A DNA stretch of 64,000 bases from Paraburkholderia kururiensis (GTDB taxonomy: Bacteria; Pseudomonadota; Gammaproteobacteria; Burkholderiales; Burkholderiaceae): assembly GCF_034424375.1 (NCBI RefSeq), contig NZ_CP139965.1, positions 5,518,001-5,582,000 of the forward strand, read 5' to 3'. The translations under genes were made by a program, and so were the position numbers. Each line of letters starts with the position of its first letter. Position 1 is the first letter of the stretch. Of this stretch, positions 41,935 through 50,590 are shown one piece after another. The notes below the pieces were generated by a model. It ran no database searches, was not told where the DNA came from, and saw only the letters and a program-made list of their open reading frames with translations.

Positions 41935-43629
41935 TCAGGGCGCGGGCCGCGGCGAGGTCGCCGGGGGTGGTGCGGCCGACGTGGCCGGTGCGGCGGCGCG
42001 CGGCGTTTCCGTGGTGGTTCCGGTGGTGCCCGCGATACGGCCGCTGCCTGCGGTCGGTACCGTGACGGCCGGGGCTCGATTCACGTCGAGGGCGGCGGGC
42101 ATGTGCGGCAGCAGGCTCGCGTCGCGGCCGTGCGCGGGCAGCGCATCGGCCGGCCGCGGACCGTCGGCGGGGTCGCCGAGACCGCCGCCCAACGCCGCGA
42201 CGAGCGATGCATGAGCGGTGAGCTGCGCTGCCTGGATGCGGGCTACGCCTTCCTGGGCGCGCAACAGCTGCGTCTGGGCCGTGAGCACGTTGAGGTAATC
42301 GGTGAGGCCGCGCCGGTAGCCTTCCACGGAAAGATCGTAGTTGCGCTGCGCCACCGCGACCGAGCGCTCGGCGGAGGTTTTTTGCGTGGCGAGCGAGCGG
42401 ATGCGCACCACCTCGTCGGCGATCTGCCGGAGTGCGGTGACGAGCGTCTGGTTGTACTGGTCGACGGCGGCGTCGTAGCCGGCCGACGCGGCGCCCAGTT
42501 GCGAGCGCAGGCGCCCGCCGTCGAAGATCGGCAGCGACAGCGCGGGGCCTGCCGTCCATCCGCCGTTGGCCGCGTGCAGGAATTGCAGCATCGGGCCGGC
42601 CGCGGCGAAGCCGCCGAGCGACGCCAGCAGATTGATGTTCGGATAGAAGTCGGCCTTCGCGACGTCGATGCCGCGCGCCTGCGCGGCCACGGTCCAGCGC
42701 GCGGCGACCACGTCGGGCCGATGGCCGATCAGGTCGGCCGGCAGCGCGGAAGGCAGGCCGGCGGGGGCGGTGAGCGCAAGCTTCGGCCGCGTGATGGTTT
42801 CACCCGCGCCGGGGCCCTTGCCTGCGAGCGCGGCAAGCTGGTTCTGGCCGAGCGCGATGGCTTCGCTCAAGGCGTCGATCTGCCGTTCGTACTCGGGCAG
42901 CGGCGTTTCCGCCTGGGTCACTTCGAGCTGCGTGCCGATGCCGCCTTTCAGACGCCGCTGCGCGTAGGCCAGCACCTTCTGCTGCTGCGCGAGCGTGGCG
43001 CGCGCGATGTCGAGCAGCGCGTAGTTCATCGAGAGATCGACGTAGGCACGCACCACGTTCGTTTCGAGTTCGAGCCGGGCGGCGCGGGCGTCGGCGGCGC
43101 GGGCGTGAGTGGCGTCGAGTGCGCGCTCGGCCGCGTTGCGGTCGCGGCCCCACAGGTCGAGGTGGTACGACAGGCCGAGCGTGCCCGTGTTGTTCCAGGT
43201 ATTGGCGTCGGCGAGCGGGCCCGGCCCGTAATAGACGTTGTCGGGCCAATGCTGGCGCTGCATCGAGAGGTCGCCCTTGATCTGCGGGGCGAGCGCGGCG
43301 GCGGCCACGCCTGCCATGGCCTGGGCGTCGCGCACGCGCGCCTCGGCGACGGCAAGCGTCGGGTTGCCGGCGAGCGCGGCTTCTACCCAGGCGTCGAGTT
43401 GCGGGTCCTGGTACGCGCGCCACCAGTCCGCAGCGGGCCAGGCGGCGTCGGCGTTCGCCGCGCGGATGGCCGCGCCCGCGTCCAGCGACGTGGCGGCGAG
43501 GCCTTGCGCCTGCGGTGCAATGCCTCCGGTACTGGCGCAGCCGGCGATTATCAACGAGATCGTAAGAACCGTGAGGGTGGCTGTCCCTTTGCGTACCGGA
43601 AACCGCACAATTCCCTCCTGGATCGACAT
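41935..43629 (-). CDS. NodT-type outer-membrane efflux lipoprotein
   Basis: A 564-residue TolC-like channel of the RND/MFS efflux outer-membrane factor family. The N-terminus is a lipoprotein signal (TLTVLTISLIIAGC, Cys near residue 29). Two OEP repeats are seen, with AAWPAADWWRAYQDPQLDAWVEAAL and later SYHLDLWGRD and GPALSLPIFDGGRL. The last ~90 residues are a Pro/Ala/Thr-rich tail unusual for the family. It is the first gene of the efflux operon and supplies its outer-membrane exit. The chosen ATG lacks a strong ribosome site; the frame is open further upstream. Confidence 0.88.
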   Translation of the reverse strand: MSIQEGIVRFPVRKGTATLTVLTISLIIAGCASTGGIAPQAQGLAATSLDAGAAIRAANADAAWPAADWWRAYQDPQLDAWVEAALAGNPTLAVAEARVRDAQAMAGVAAAALAPQIKGDLSMQRQHWPDNVYYGPGPLADANTWNNTGTLGLSYHLDLWGRDRNAAERALDATHARAADARAARLELETNVVRAYVDLSMNYALLDIARATLAQQQKVLAYAQRRLKGGIGTQLEVTQAETPLPEYERQIDALSEAIALGQNQLAALAGKGPGAGETITRPKLALTAPAGLPSALPADLIGHRPDVVAARWTVAAQARGIDVAKADFYPNINLLASLGGFAAAGPMLQFLHAANGGWTAGPALSLPIFDGGRLRSQLGAASAGYDAAVDQYNQTLVTALRQIADEVVRIRSLATQKTSAERSVAVAQRNYDLSVEGYRRGLTDYLNVLTAQTQLLRAQEGVARIQAAQLTAHASLVAALGGGLGDPADGPRPADALPAHGRDASLLPHMPAALDVNRAPAVTVPTAGSGRIAGTTGTTTETPRAAAPATSAAPPPATSPRPAP

Positions 43630-43656
43630 AGAAAGCGTGATGAAAAGCAATACCGC

Positions 43657-43662
43657 ATTATA
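43657..43662 (-). promoter_or_regulatory. Promoter -10 of the efflux operon
   Basis: A perfect TATAAT on the minus strand at 43657-43662 gives a start about 20 bases before the NodT-type ATG. TTATTC (43680-43685) stands at the -35 position with 17-bp spacing and is a poor match, which suits activator dependence. Confidence 0.5.
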
Positions 43663-43703
43663 TTTTTGAGCCGATTCTCGAATAACCCGCAAGAGTGCAA
43701 GGC

Positions 43704-43726
43704 ATTATTACGGACCTTGAGATAAT
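43704..43726. promoter_or_regulatory. Candidate LysR-type box between efflux operon and regulator
   Basis: ATTAT (43704-43708) and ATAAT (43722-43726) are an interrupted palindrome with a 13-base centre, fitting the T-N11-A pattern of LysR-type sites. It is centred about 55 bp upstream of the efflux -10 and ~60 bp before the regulator gene. Confidence 0.4.
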
Positions 43727-43774
43727 CATCCTTGCGGCTTGTGCAACAATCCTGTCGTCAGGAGGAGGGGAGCG

Positions 43775-44713
43775 ATGGACACACTACAGAACATGCGCGT
43801 ATTCGTCAGGGTTGTCGAAGCGGGCAGCTTTACGGGTGCCGCGCAGCACCTCAATACGACGACGGCCTACGCTTCGCGCGCGGTTTCCGACCTCGAAGCG
43901 CATCTGCGCACGCGGCTGCTGAACCGCACCACCCGGCGCATCGCGCTCACCGAGGCGGGCGAGCGCTATCTGCAGCGCTGCGAGCAGATCCTCGCCTACG
44001 TCGACGAAGCCGAGGCCGAAGCGGGCGACGCGCATGCCCGCCCGTCCGGACGGCTCAAGGTGCACGCCATGACAAGCTTCGGCCAGCACTACGTCGTGCC
44101 GGCCGTGAGCCAGTATCAGCAGCGCTATCCGGACGTTCACGTGGAACTCACGCTGGCGCAGCGCATGCCCGACCTGCTCGAGGAAGGCTACGACGTGGCG
44201 CTGGTGCTCGCCACGGAACTGGCCGACTCCGGGTTCGTCTCGCAGCGTATCGGGAGTGCCTTCAGCATTGTGTGTGCCTCGCCGGCTTACCTCGAACGCC
44301 ACGGCGTGCCGCAGGAGCCGGCCGACCTCGCGCGGCACGTCCTTCTGCAGATGGTGACACCGGTGTTTCCCTCCACCCATTGGGATTTCAATGGGCCCCA
44401 CGGAAGCGAGTCCGTGGAAGTCGGAGCTTCGCCTTTTCAGGTCAACGTGGCCGAGGCCATGGCTTCGGCCGTGCGTGAAGGCATGGGGATCGCCGTGCTG
44501 CCCATCTACTCGGCGGTCAACGGGCTGAGAAGCGGTGAACTGGCGTGGATCCTGCCTGAGTACACCGCGCAGGAGATGAACGTCTACGCAGTCTACCCGT
44601 CGCGCCAGTATCTGGACGCAAAGATTCGCACGTGGGTGGAACATCTGCGCGAGACGCTGCCTGCCACGATGGCCGAGGACCAGGCGGCGCTGAAGCGCTT
44701 TGTGCGCAAGTAG
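43775..44713 (+). CDS. LysR-family regulator (AaeR-like)
   Basis: A 312-residue LysR-type transcription factor. The N-terminal winged HTH (FVRVVEAGSFTGAAQHLNTTTAYASRAVSDLE, residues ~8-40, then RLLNRTTRRIALTEAGERYL) is followed by a periplasmic-binding-like effector domain (~90-300). It sits divergent to the AaeA-FUSC-NodT operon, so it most likely activates it in response to an aromatic acid. The ATG at 43775 follows an excellent GGAGGAGGGG ribosome site. Confidence 0.9.
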   Translation: MDTLQNMRVFVRVVEAGSFTGAAQHLNTTTAYASRAVSDLEAHLRTRLLNRTTRRIALTEAGERYLQRCEQILAYVDEAEAEAGDAHARPSGRLKVHAMTSFGQHYVVPAVSQYQQRYPDVHVELTLAQRMPDLLEEGYDVALVLATELADSGFVSQRIGSAFSIVCASPAYLERHGVPQEPADLARHVLLQMVTPVFPSTHWDFNGPHGSESVEVGASPFQVNVAEAMASAVREGMGIAVLPIYSAVNGLRSGELAWILPEYTAQEMNVYAVYPSRQYLDAKIRTWVEHLRETLPATMAEDQAALKRFVRK

Positions 44714-44926
44714 CGTCGTGCAATGTTCGCGCTTTGCGTTCCGCTTCGAGTCCGGTGATGTGGGCATGCCGTGTGCGGCGCGCCGGGTGTCCGCTGGTAA
44801 CGCACGTGTGACGGGCTGTTACATGGCGGCTGCGGTGCACAACACTTGCTTACTTTTTCGCGCGGCACCGTTTGCTAACGTGTCGTGACCGGCAAGCTCG
44901 CAGCAGAACATGACGAAGAGGACTAC

Positions 44927-45103
44927 ATGGACACGCATCTGATGATTGGCGTCGCGGTGATGATGGGACTGATCGGCCTCGCGGCATCGCGCGACCTGTT
45001 ACAGGCGCTGCGCACTCAGCTGCGGCCCGCGACCGCGCGGGTGACGGCGGCCGGTACGCGGCGCATGGTTTCTTCACGCCGCGACGTGTGGCGCGGCGAT
45101 TGA
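44927..45103 (+). CDS. Small single-pass membrane protein
   Basis: A 58-residue product with one hydrophobic helix (MIGVAVMMGLIGLAA, residues ~6-20) followed by a strongly basic tail ending RRMVSSRRDVWRGD, so the C-terminus should be cytoplasmic. GAGGAC precedes the ATG. No family is recognised. It stands alone between the LysR gene and the convergent phosphoesterase, leaving 213 nt upstream with nothing else seen. The prediction rests on ribosome site, length and composition only. Confidence 0.4.
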   Translation: MDTHLMIGVAVMMGLIGLAASRDLLQALRTQLRPATARVTAAGTRRMVSSRRDVWRGD

Positions 45104-45122
45104 GTGGATTGAGGCGTCGGCC

Positions 45123-45980
45123 TCAAATTTCGATCACCTTGTCCCAGGCGAAGTGGCGATTCTCGAGCCGGCCCGTGCGCCGGTCCACATAGCCGCGCGG
45201 ATTGCACACCACGCGGGTGCCGTTCACCGTGTAGTCGAAGGCCGTGTGCGTATGACCGTGTGCCCAGAGCGAGACCGGCGCGCGCACCAGCGACGGCAGG
45301 TCGTTCACGAAGCCCGCCGATACCGGGTCGGCTGCATACCGGGCTGCGAGGCTTTGCCGGTGCGGCGCGTGATGCGTCACCACGATCGTCTTGCCTGAAA
45401 ACGGCTTCGCGATTTCAGCTTCCAGCCATGCGCGGGCCCTGGCGTGCATGGCTAGCGTGTCGGCGGGCGTGAAGTCGCGCGGGCCCGATGCGAGGGTGGT
45501 CGCGTCGGCTTTGGCGTCCGCTTTCGCGTCTGCGTTTGTATTCGCGTTCGCGGGCCACGAGACCTGAATCAATCCCCGGAAGTCCAGCATGACCTTGTTC
45601 GCCGCTTCGATGGCTTCGCGGCGTACCGCTTCGTCGGTGCCGAAGAGCGCGAAGTCCGTCCACAACGTGGTGCCGAGCACACGCCAGCGCTCGTCGGGGG
45701 CCACCAGCACGGCGTTGTTCAGGAAGTGGACGTTTTCCACCGAGCGCGCGGCGTCCTGCATCGCCGCTTCCAGTGCGCCGAACTCGCCGTCGTAGTACTC
45801 GTGATTGCCGGGCACGTAGACCACGGGCACCGCGGCATCGAAGGTCTGCGCGGCCCAGCGCAGGCCGAGCGCGTGATTGTGGATGTCGCCCGCGAGAATC
45901 ACGAGGTCGGCCTCGGCGTGGGCAATGGTGTCCGGCTCGTCGCATTCCAGATGCAGGTCGGACAGCACACGAATCTTCAC
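45123..45980 (-). CDS. Calcineurin-like metallophosphoesterase
   Basis: A 285-residue cytosolic phosphoesterase with the full dinuclear-metal motif set: LSDLHLE, LAGDIHNH, PGNHEYYDG, VTHHAPH and AHGHTHTAFDY. The target (nucleotide, phosphoprotein or phosphodiester) cannot be told. A GTG start at 45978-45980 is preferred because GAGGAG stands at ideal spacing and homology starts right there; an ATG at 46031 would add 17 residues. An Ala/Asp/Lys/Thr hexanucleotide-like repeat (around 45490-45550) inserts a low-complexity loop between the metal motifs. Confidence 0.85.
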   Translation of the reverse strand: MKIRVLSDLHLECDEPDTIAHAEADLVILAGDIHNHALGLRWAAQTFDAAVPVVYVPGNHEYYDGEFGALEAAMQDAARSVENVHFLNNAVLVAPDERWRVLGTTLWTDFALFGTDEAVRREAIEAANKVMLDFRGLIQVSWPANANTNADAKADAKADATTLASGPRDFTPADTLAMHARARAWLEAEIAKPFSGKTIVVTHHAPHRQSLAARYAADPVSAGFVNDLPSLVRAPVSLWAHGHTHTAFDYTVNGTRVVCNPRGYVDRRTGRLENRHFAWDKVIEI

Positions 45981-46096
45981 GACGGCGGCTCCTCGATCGG
46001 TTGCTTCAACGGTTGCGCTTGTTGAGTTCATTGCCGTGATTGGCACCGGACGGCGATGCCATTGCGTCTACGATTCTCTACGGTAGACGGGCGCGG

Positions 46097-47542
46097 CTAG
46101 GGATTGAAGCGTACCACCTTGCCCGGATTCATCAGGTTGAGCGGATCGAGCGCGTGCTTGAGCGCGCGCATGAGCCGTACTTCGACTTCGCTTTTGTAGT
46201 GCGCGGCGTCGTCCACCTTCAACTGACCGAGGCCGTGCTCGGCGCTGATGCTGCCGTGATGGCGATGCACGCTGTCGTAGACGAGACGGTTGATCGGGCT
46301 CTGGTATTGCGCGAGGAACGCCTTCGCATCCACGCCTTCGGGTGCCTGCACGTTGTAGTGCAGATTACCGTCGCCGAGGTGGCCGAACGTCACCATGCGC
46401 GCGCCGGGCGCGGCGCCGGCGATGGCGGCGTCCGTTTCCTCGATGAAGGTGCCGATGCGCGAAATGGGCACCGCGATGTCGTGCTTGATGTTGAGCCCTT
46501 CTTCCGCCTGCGCGAGCGGAATGTGCTCGCGCAGATTCCAGAACGCCTGCGACTGCGCGAGGCTTTCCGCGACCACCGCGTCTTCCACGAGACCGTCTTG
46601 CAGTGCCGTCTCCATCAGACGCTCGAAGAGCCCGCGCGCGTGTTCCTCGCTTTCGCTGTCGGATAGTTCGAGCAGCACGACCTGGGCGTGCCGGCTTTCG
46701 AACGGATAGCGCATCGGCGGGAAATGGCGGTTCACGAGTTGCAGGCAAAAGTCGGACATCAGTTCGAAACCCGTGAGGAGCGGGCCTGCGAAGCGTTGGG
46801 CGAGCGCGAGGAAGTGGAGCGCCGCGTGCGGCGAGGCAAGCGCGGCAAGTGCCGTTACGCGCGCCGCAGGCAGCGGATGCAGCTTCATGACGGCCGCGGT
46901 GATGATGCCGAGCGTGCCTTCGGCACCGATGAAGACGTCGCGCAGGTCGTAGCCCGTATTGTCCTTGCGCAGCCCGCGCAAGCCGCTCCATATCTCGCCT
47001 TGCGGCGTCACGACTTCGAGCCCGAGGCACAGTTCACGCGTATTGCCGTAGCGCAGCACGCCGGTGCCGCCGGCGTTCGTCGCGAGATTACCGCCGATCG
47101 TGCAGCTGCCTTCGGCCGCGAGCGAAAGCGGAAAGAGGCGACCCGCTTCGCGTGCGCGTGCCTGGATTTCCGCGAGCACGACGCCCGCCTCGACGGTAAT
47201 CGTGTTGTTGTGCGGATCGACGTCGCGTATGCGATTCAGGCGCTTCACGCTCAGTACAGCCTGCGTGCCGCTCGCGTCGGGCGTGGCACCGCCCGCGAGC
47301 CCTGTGTTGCCGCCCTGCGGTACGAGCGCGACACGGTGCTCGACCGCGGTGCGCACGAGCGCCGCCACTTCTTCCGCGTTGGCGGGCGTCAGCACGGCGC
47401 AGGCAGCACCCGTGTAGCGGCGGCGCCAGTCGGTGAGGTATGGAGCGGTGTCGTGCGCTTCGGTCAGCACATGCTGCGCGCCGACGATCTCGACGCAGGC
47501 GGCAATGAACGACGACGTGGCGGTTTCAGCGGCTTCGGACAT
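46097..47542 (-). CDS. FAD-linked 2-hydroxyacid dehydrogenase (D2HGDH/GlcD type)
   Basis: A 481-residue flavoprotein of the VAO/GlcD family. The FAD-binding PCMH domain (residues ~45-230) carries VPQGGNTGLAGGATP and the GGNLATNAGGTGVLRYGNTREL loop. The C-terminal domain has the metal-binding FGHLGDGNLHYNV and ISAEHGLGQLK. This set is closest to D-2-hydroxyglutarate and D-lactate dehydrogenases; electrons usually go to ETF or quinone. It is a single-gene enzyme, unlike GlcDEF. The ATG is at 47540-47542. The substrate is inferred from the family only. Confidence 0.85.
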   Translation of the reverse strand: MSEAAETATSSFIAACVEIVGAQHVLTEAHDTAPYLTDWRRRYTGAACAVLTPANAEEVAALVRTAVEHRVALVPQGGNTGLAGGATPDASGTQAVLSVKRLNRIRDVDPHNNTITVEAGVVLAEIQARAREAGRLFPLSLAAEGSCTIGGNLATNAGGTGVLRYGNTRELCLGLEVVTPQGEIWSGLRGLRKDNTGYDLRDVFIGAEGTLGIITAAVMKLHPLPAARVTALAALASPHAALHFLALAQRFAGPLLTGFELMSDFCLQLVNRHFPPMRYPFESRHAQVVLLELSDSESEEHARGLFERLMETALQDGLVEDAVVAESLAQSQAFWNLREHIPLAQAEEGLNIKHDIAVPISRIGTFIEETDAAIAGAAPGARMVTFGHLGDGNLHYNVQAPEGVDAKAFLAQYQSPINRLVYDSVHRHHGSISAEHGLGQLKVDDAAHYKSEVEVRLMRALKHALDPLNLMNPGKVVRFNP

Positions 47543-47688
47543 GATGAAGTGTGTGCGGTGTTGATCTGCGGTGTGTTGAGCGAAGTATCGCGCGACGTGC
47601 AGCGCGAGGTGCATCCGCCAGATGGCTAACCAGGCGATGCGTCCGGCGGCGTCGTGTCAGGGAGCTCGGCTGCGAGGCGGTCCACTTC

Positions 47689-48108
47689 CTACTGCTGTAT
47701 AGGCGGCACGCGTCGCGCGGCGCGCTTGAACGGCGCGACATAGGCCAATGCCGAAGCGAAAAAAGCGCCCGCGAGCACCACCTCGATCCAGCCCAGCCGG
47801 CTCGACACGCCGCCGTCCGTCATACCGCGCACGACGCCTTCGGCGACATACGGCAGCACGAGCATCGACGCCCATTGCAGCGTGTACAGGTCGCGGCGGA
47901 TCACGCCGCGCAGCGCGAACAGCAGCGGAGCCGCCTTGAGCACGAGCGCCGAACCGCCGGGGCGCAGCGGCGCGAGCCACAGCTCCCACGCAATGCAGAG
48001 CGCGATGAGTCCAACGAGCGTGGCAAGCGAGGCAAGCGCCGCGGCGCGCGATGGCTCGACGCGAGCGCTCGCGGCCTGGGCACTGCCGGCGTCGCGAGAG
48101 CCGTTCAT
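47689..48108 (-). CDS. DUF2069 inner-membrane protein
   Basis: A 139-residue protein with four predicted membrane helices (for example ASLATLVGLIALCIAWELWLAPL and WIEVVLAGAFFASALAYVAP), typical of DUF2069. In beta- and gammaproteobacteria it is regularly encoded after wrbA, as here. Function unknown. The start overlaps the wrbA stop by four bases, so it is translationally coupled to wrbA. Confidence 0.85.
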   Translation of the reverse strand: MNGSRDAGSAQAASARVEPSRAAALASLATLVGLIALCIAWELWLAPLRPGGSALVLKAAPLLFALRGVIRRDLYTLQWASMLVLPYVAEGVVRGMTDGGVSSRLGWIEVVLAGAFFASALAYVAPFKRAARRVPPIQQ

Positions 48109-48707
48109 GGCCGCTCGTTCAGCATGGACGCCGTGCGAGCAAGCCGTGCGCCCAAGGCGATGGCAAGCGTGCGCTCGTCGGCGGAAATGCCGTTCGCCGC
48201 CGCGCCGGCGCGGGCGAAGTGCGAGGCGCCGTAGGGCGTGCCGCCGCTCTGCGTTGTAGTGAGCGCACTTTCGGTATAGGGGATGCCGACGAGCAGCATG
48301 CCGTGATGCAGGAGCGGCAGCATCATCGAAAGCAGGGTGGACTCCTGGCCGCCGTGCAGACTGCCGGTCGAGGTGAACACGCATGCGGGCTTGCCGGCGA
48401 GCGCGCCGGAAAGCCATTGCGGCGTGGTGCCGTCGAGAAAATATTTGAGCGATGCGGCCATGTTGCCGAAACGCGTGGGCGAGCCGAGCGCGAGCCCGGC
48501 GCATTCCTCGAGGTCGCGCAGTTCGGCATAGGGCGGACCAGCGTCGGGAATCTCGGGTTGCGTGGCTTCGCAGACGGTAGATACAGGCGGCACGGTACGC
48601 ACGCGCGCCTGAACACCAGGCACACTGTCGACGCCTTGCGCGATTGCGAGTGCGAGTTCGCGGGTTGCGCCGTGCCGGCTGTAATAGAGCACAAGGATGT
48701 CTTTCAT
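48105..48707 (-). CDS. wrbA: WrbA-type NAD(P)H:quinone oxidoreductase
   Basis: A 200-residue flavodoxin-like enzyme reducing quinones by two electrons, thought to limit redox cycling. The FMN loop LVLYYSRHGATRELA (residues ~6-20), GSPTRFGNMAASLKYFLD and FTSTGSLHGGQESTLLSM are characteristic. The ATG at 48705-48707 follows GAGG, and a perfect TATAAT lies just upstream. It heads a two-gene operon with DUF2069 and diverges from the YihY-like gene. Confidence 0.92.
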   Translation of the reverse strand: MKDILVLYYSRHGATRELALAIAQGVDSVPGVQARVRTVPPVSTVCEATQPEIPDAGPPYAELRDLEECAGLALGSPTRFGNMAASLKYFLDGTTPQWLSGALAGKPACVFTSTGSLHGGQESTLLSMMLPLLHHGMLLVGIPYTESALTTTQSGGTPYGASHFARAGAAANGISADERTLAIALGARLARTASMLNERP

Positions 48708-48728
48708 AGGCCTCGTCGGTGAACAGGT

Positions 48729-48734
48729 ATTATA
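48729..48734 (-). promoter_or_regulatory. wrbA promoter -10 element
   Basis: On the minus strand TATAAT occupies 48729-48734, giving a very short leader (about 15 nt) before the wrbA ATG. The same AT patch reads TATTAT on the plus strand and could serve the divergent YihY gene. Confidence 0.5.
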
Positions 48735-48790
48735 GGGTTTGGGTCCGCTGCGCATGCCGCGCGCGGCGCACACTTCGATTGAGGCGGGCG

Positions 48791-50110
48791 ATGGATTGGT
48801 TGTCGAAAGTGCGTGTGGATCTGGATCTCGTGCGGCGGCTCGCGCGCTTTGCTGCCCGGCGCAGCGCTGAAGACCGCATTCCCCAGGTGGCGGGCAGCCT
48901 GACCTTCACGACGCTGCTTTCGCTCGTGCCGCTCGCCACCGTCGCGTTCGCACTCTTCACGGCGTTTCCGATTTTCGCCCAGTTCCAGATGTCGCTGCAG
49001 GGGTTCCTCGCCGATCATCTGATGCCCTCGCAGATCAACGACCAGATCTTCCGCTATCTGAACCAGTTCGCGTCGAAGGCCAAGGGTCTCACGACGATGG
49101 GCATGATCGTACTGTTCGTCACGTCGGTCATGACCATGATGACCATCGAATCGGCATTCAACGTGATCTGGCGCGTGCGCAAGCCGCGGCCGTTCGCGCA
49201 GCGCGTGCTGGTCTACTGGGCCGTGCTCACGCTGGGGCCGATCCTCGTGGGCGTGAGCCTCTCCATCTCGTCGTATCTGTTCACCAAGTCGCTTGCGTTC
49301 GCGGCGGGCCAGAGCGGCTCCGGCGTGATCGAATGGCTCCTGACCGGCGCCATGCTGCCGCTGATGGTGCTCGCCTTCACCATGCTGTACGTCTATCTGC
49401 CGAACTGCCGCGTGGAGTGGCGCGACGCCGTGGTGGGCGGCGTGTGCGCGGCCGTCGCGTTCGAACTGGCCAAGCGGGGCTTCGGATATTACGTGCGGCG
49501 CATTCCCACCTACACGGCGGTGTATGGCGCCTTCGCCGCGGCGCCGATGTTTCTCCTGTGGATGTATCTGAGCTGGTTCATCACGCTGGCGGGCGCGATG
49601 ATCGCATCCGCCTTGCCCGAAATACGCATCGGACAATTCCACCGACCGCAGTTTCCCGGCAGCGATCTGCTGGACGGGCTGCAACTGCTCGGCCGTCTTG
49701 CCGAAGCGCGCGACGCCGGCCGCCCCGGTCATACGTTGCCCGAGCTCGCACGCATGCTGCGCCGGGACATGGAAACCACCTCGCGGCTGTTGCAGCGTTT
49801 CGAAGAGCTCGAATGGGTGGCACGACTCGAACAGGGAGGGGCCGAACCGCGGTTCCTGTTGCTCGCCAATCCGGGCCAGATTTCCGTGGCGCGGCTGTTC
49901 GGCCTCTTCGTGATCAACCGCGACGAGCTCGAGTATCAGCTCAAGCTGCGTTCCAGTCGCGTGGACGCGGCCATGCTGCTTGCCGCGCTCGATAACGAAA
50001 AGCTTTCCCTTTCACTCGCCTCCCTCATGGCCGCGCGCGAGGCGCGTGCGGTTTTCGCCGAAAGCGATGAGCGTCGCCCGTCGGCCATGCCGCACCGGAC
50101 GGCGGTGTGA
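48791..50110 (+). CDS. YihY/BrkB-family membrane protein with C-terminal HTH-like extension
   Basis: A 439-residue inner-membrane protein. Residues ~25-275 are the YihY/BrkB (UPF0761) domain with about six helices and the conserved PQVAGSLTFTTLLSLVPLATVAF, YLPNCRVEW and YGAFAAAPMFLLWMYLSWFITLAGA. E. coli YihY (290) ends there. Here about 150 extra residues follow, containing a winged-helix-like stretch (LPELARMLRRDMETTSRLLQRFEELEWV). It was once called RNase BN, but that activity belongs to another gene. Function unknown; the tail could sense or bind a cytosolic partner. The start has GGCGGGCG rather than a clear ribosome site. Confidence 0.85.
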   Translation: MDWLSKVRVDLDLVRRLARFAARRSAEDRIPQVAGSLTFTTLLSLVPLATVAFALFTAFPIFAQFQMSLQGFLADHLMPSQINDQIFRYLNQFASKAKGLTTMGMIVLFVTSVMTMMTIESAFNVIWRVRKPRPFAQRVLVYWAVLTLGPILVGVSLSISSYLFTKSLAFAAGQSGSGVIEWLLTGAMLPLMVLAFTMLYVYLPNCRVEWRDAVVGGVCAAVAFELAKRGFGYYVRRIPTYTAVYGAFAAAPMFLLWMYLSWFITLAGAMIASALPEIRIGQFHRPQFPGSDLLDGLQLLGRLAEARDAGRPGHTLPELARMLRRDMETTSRLLQRFEELEWVARLEQGGAEPRFLLLANPGQISVARLFGLFVINRDELEYQLKLRSSRVDAAMLLAALDNEKLSLSLASLMAAREARAVFAESDERRPSAMPHRTAV

Positions 50111-50116
50111 CCTTCC

Positions 50117-50443
50117 CTACAACGGCAGCTTGCCGCGGCAGATGTCCGCGAACATCACCCAGTCGCCCATCAGGCTATAGATGGGATGCCTGAAAGTGGC
50201 GGGACGATTCTTCTCGAAGAAGAAATGCCCGACCCACGCGAACCCGTACCCGCACACGACCGCCGCCGGCAACCAGGGCCAGTGGCCGGTGGCGATCGCC
50301 ATGGCCACGCAGCCGATCACGCCCAGCGAACCCACGAAGTGCAGCCGCCGCGATACCGGGTTGCGATGCTCGCCGAGATAGAACGGATAGAACTGGGCGA
50401 AGTTCGCGAAGTGTTCGTTTTCGTGGTGCGTGGTGCGTTCCAT
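50117..50443 (-). CDS. Mpo1-like protein (DUF962)
   Basis: A 108-residue membrane protein of the Mpo1/YGL010w family. It shows the conserved His motifs NPVSRRLHFVG and GHFFFEKNRPATFRHPIYSLMGDW, with a hydrophobic segment between (GVIGCVAMAIATGHWPWLPAAVVC). In yeast, Mpo1 is an Fe2+-dependent dioxygenase in alpha-oxidation of 2-hydroxy fatty acids. Bacterial homologues are poorly studied; the His residues are present, so similar chemistry is possible. It converges with the YihY gene six nt away. Confidence 0.85.
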   Translation of the reverse strand: MERTTHHENEHFANFAQFYPFYLGEHRNPVSRRLHFVGSLGVIGCVAMAIATGHWPWLPAAVVCGYGFAWVGHFFFEKNRPATFRHPIYSLMGDWVMFADICRGKLPL

Positions 50444-50590
50444 GATCGCCTCCTTGCCGTCGCTGTGGCGTTCGTGATTGCGTTCGAACGATTGTGCTGC
50501 TGTCGTACCCCGCCGCGCAACCCGGCCATCCGGCCGATGCCGCGATGCGCGCGCAACCGCTATCGTGGTGCCTGTGACGGACGTGTGGAC

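Noticed and set aside
39631..43725. A 1364-codon open frame on the plus strand across the efflux operon
   Set aside because: It lies antisense to four well-recognised genes, is rich in Arg/His/Ala as expected of a shadow frame in GC-rich DNA, and resembles no protein family.
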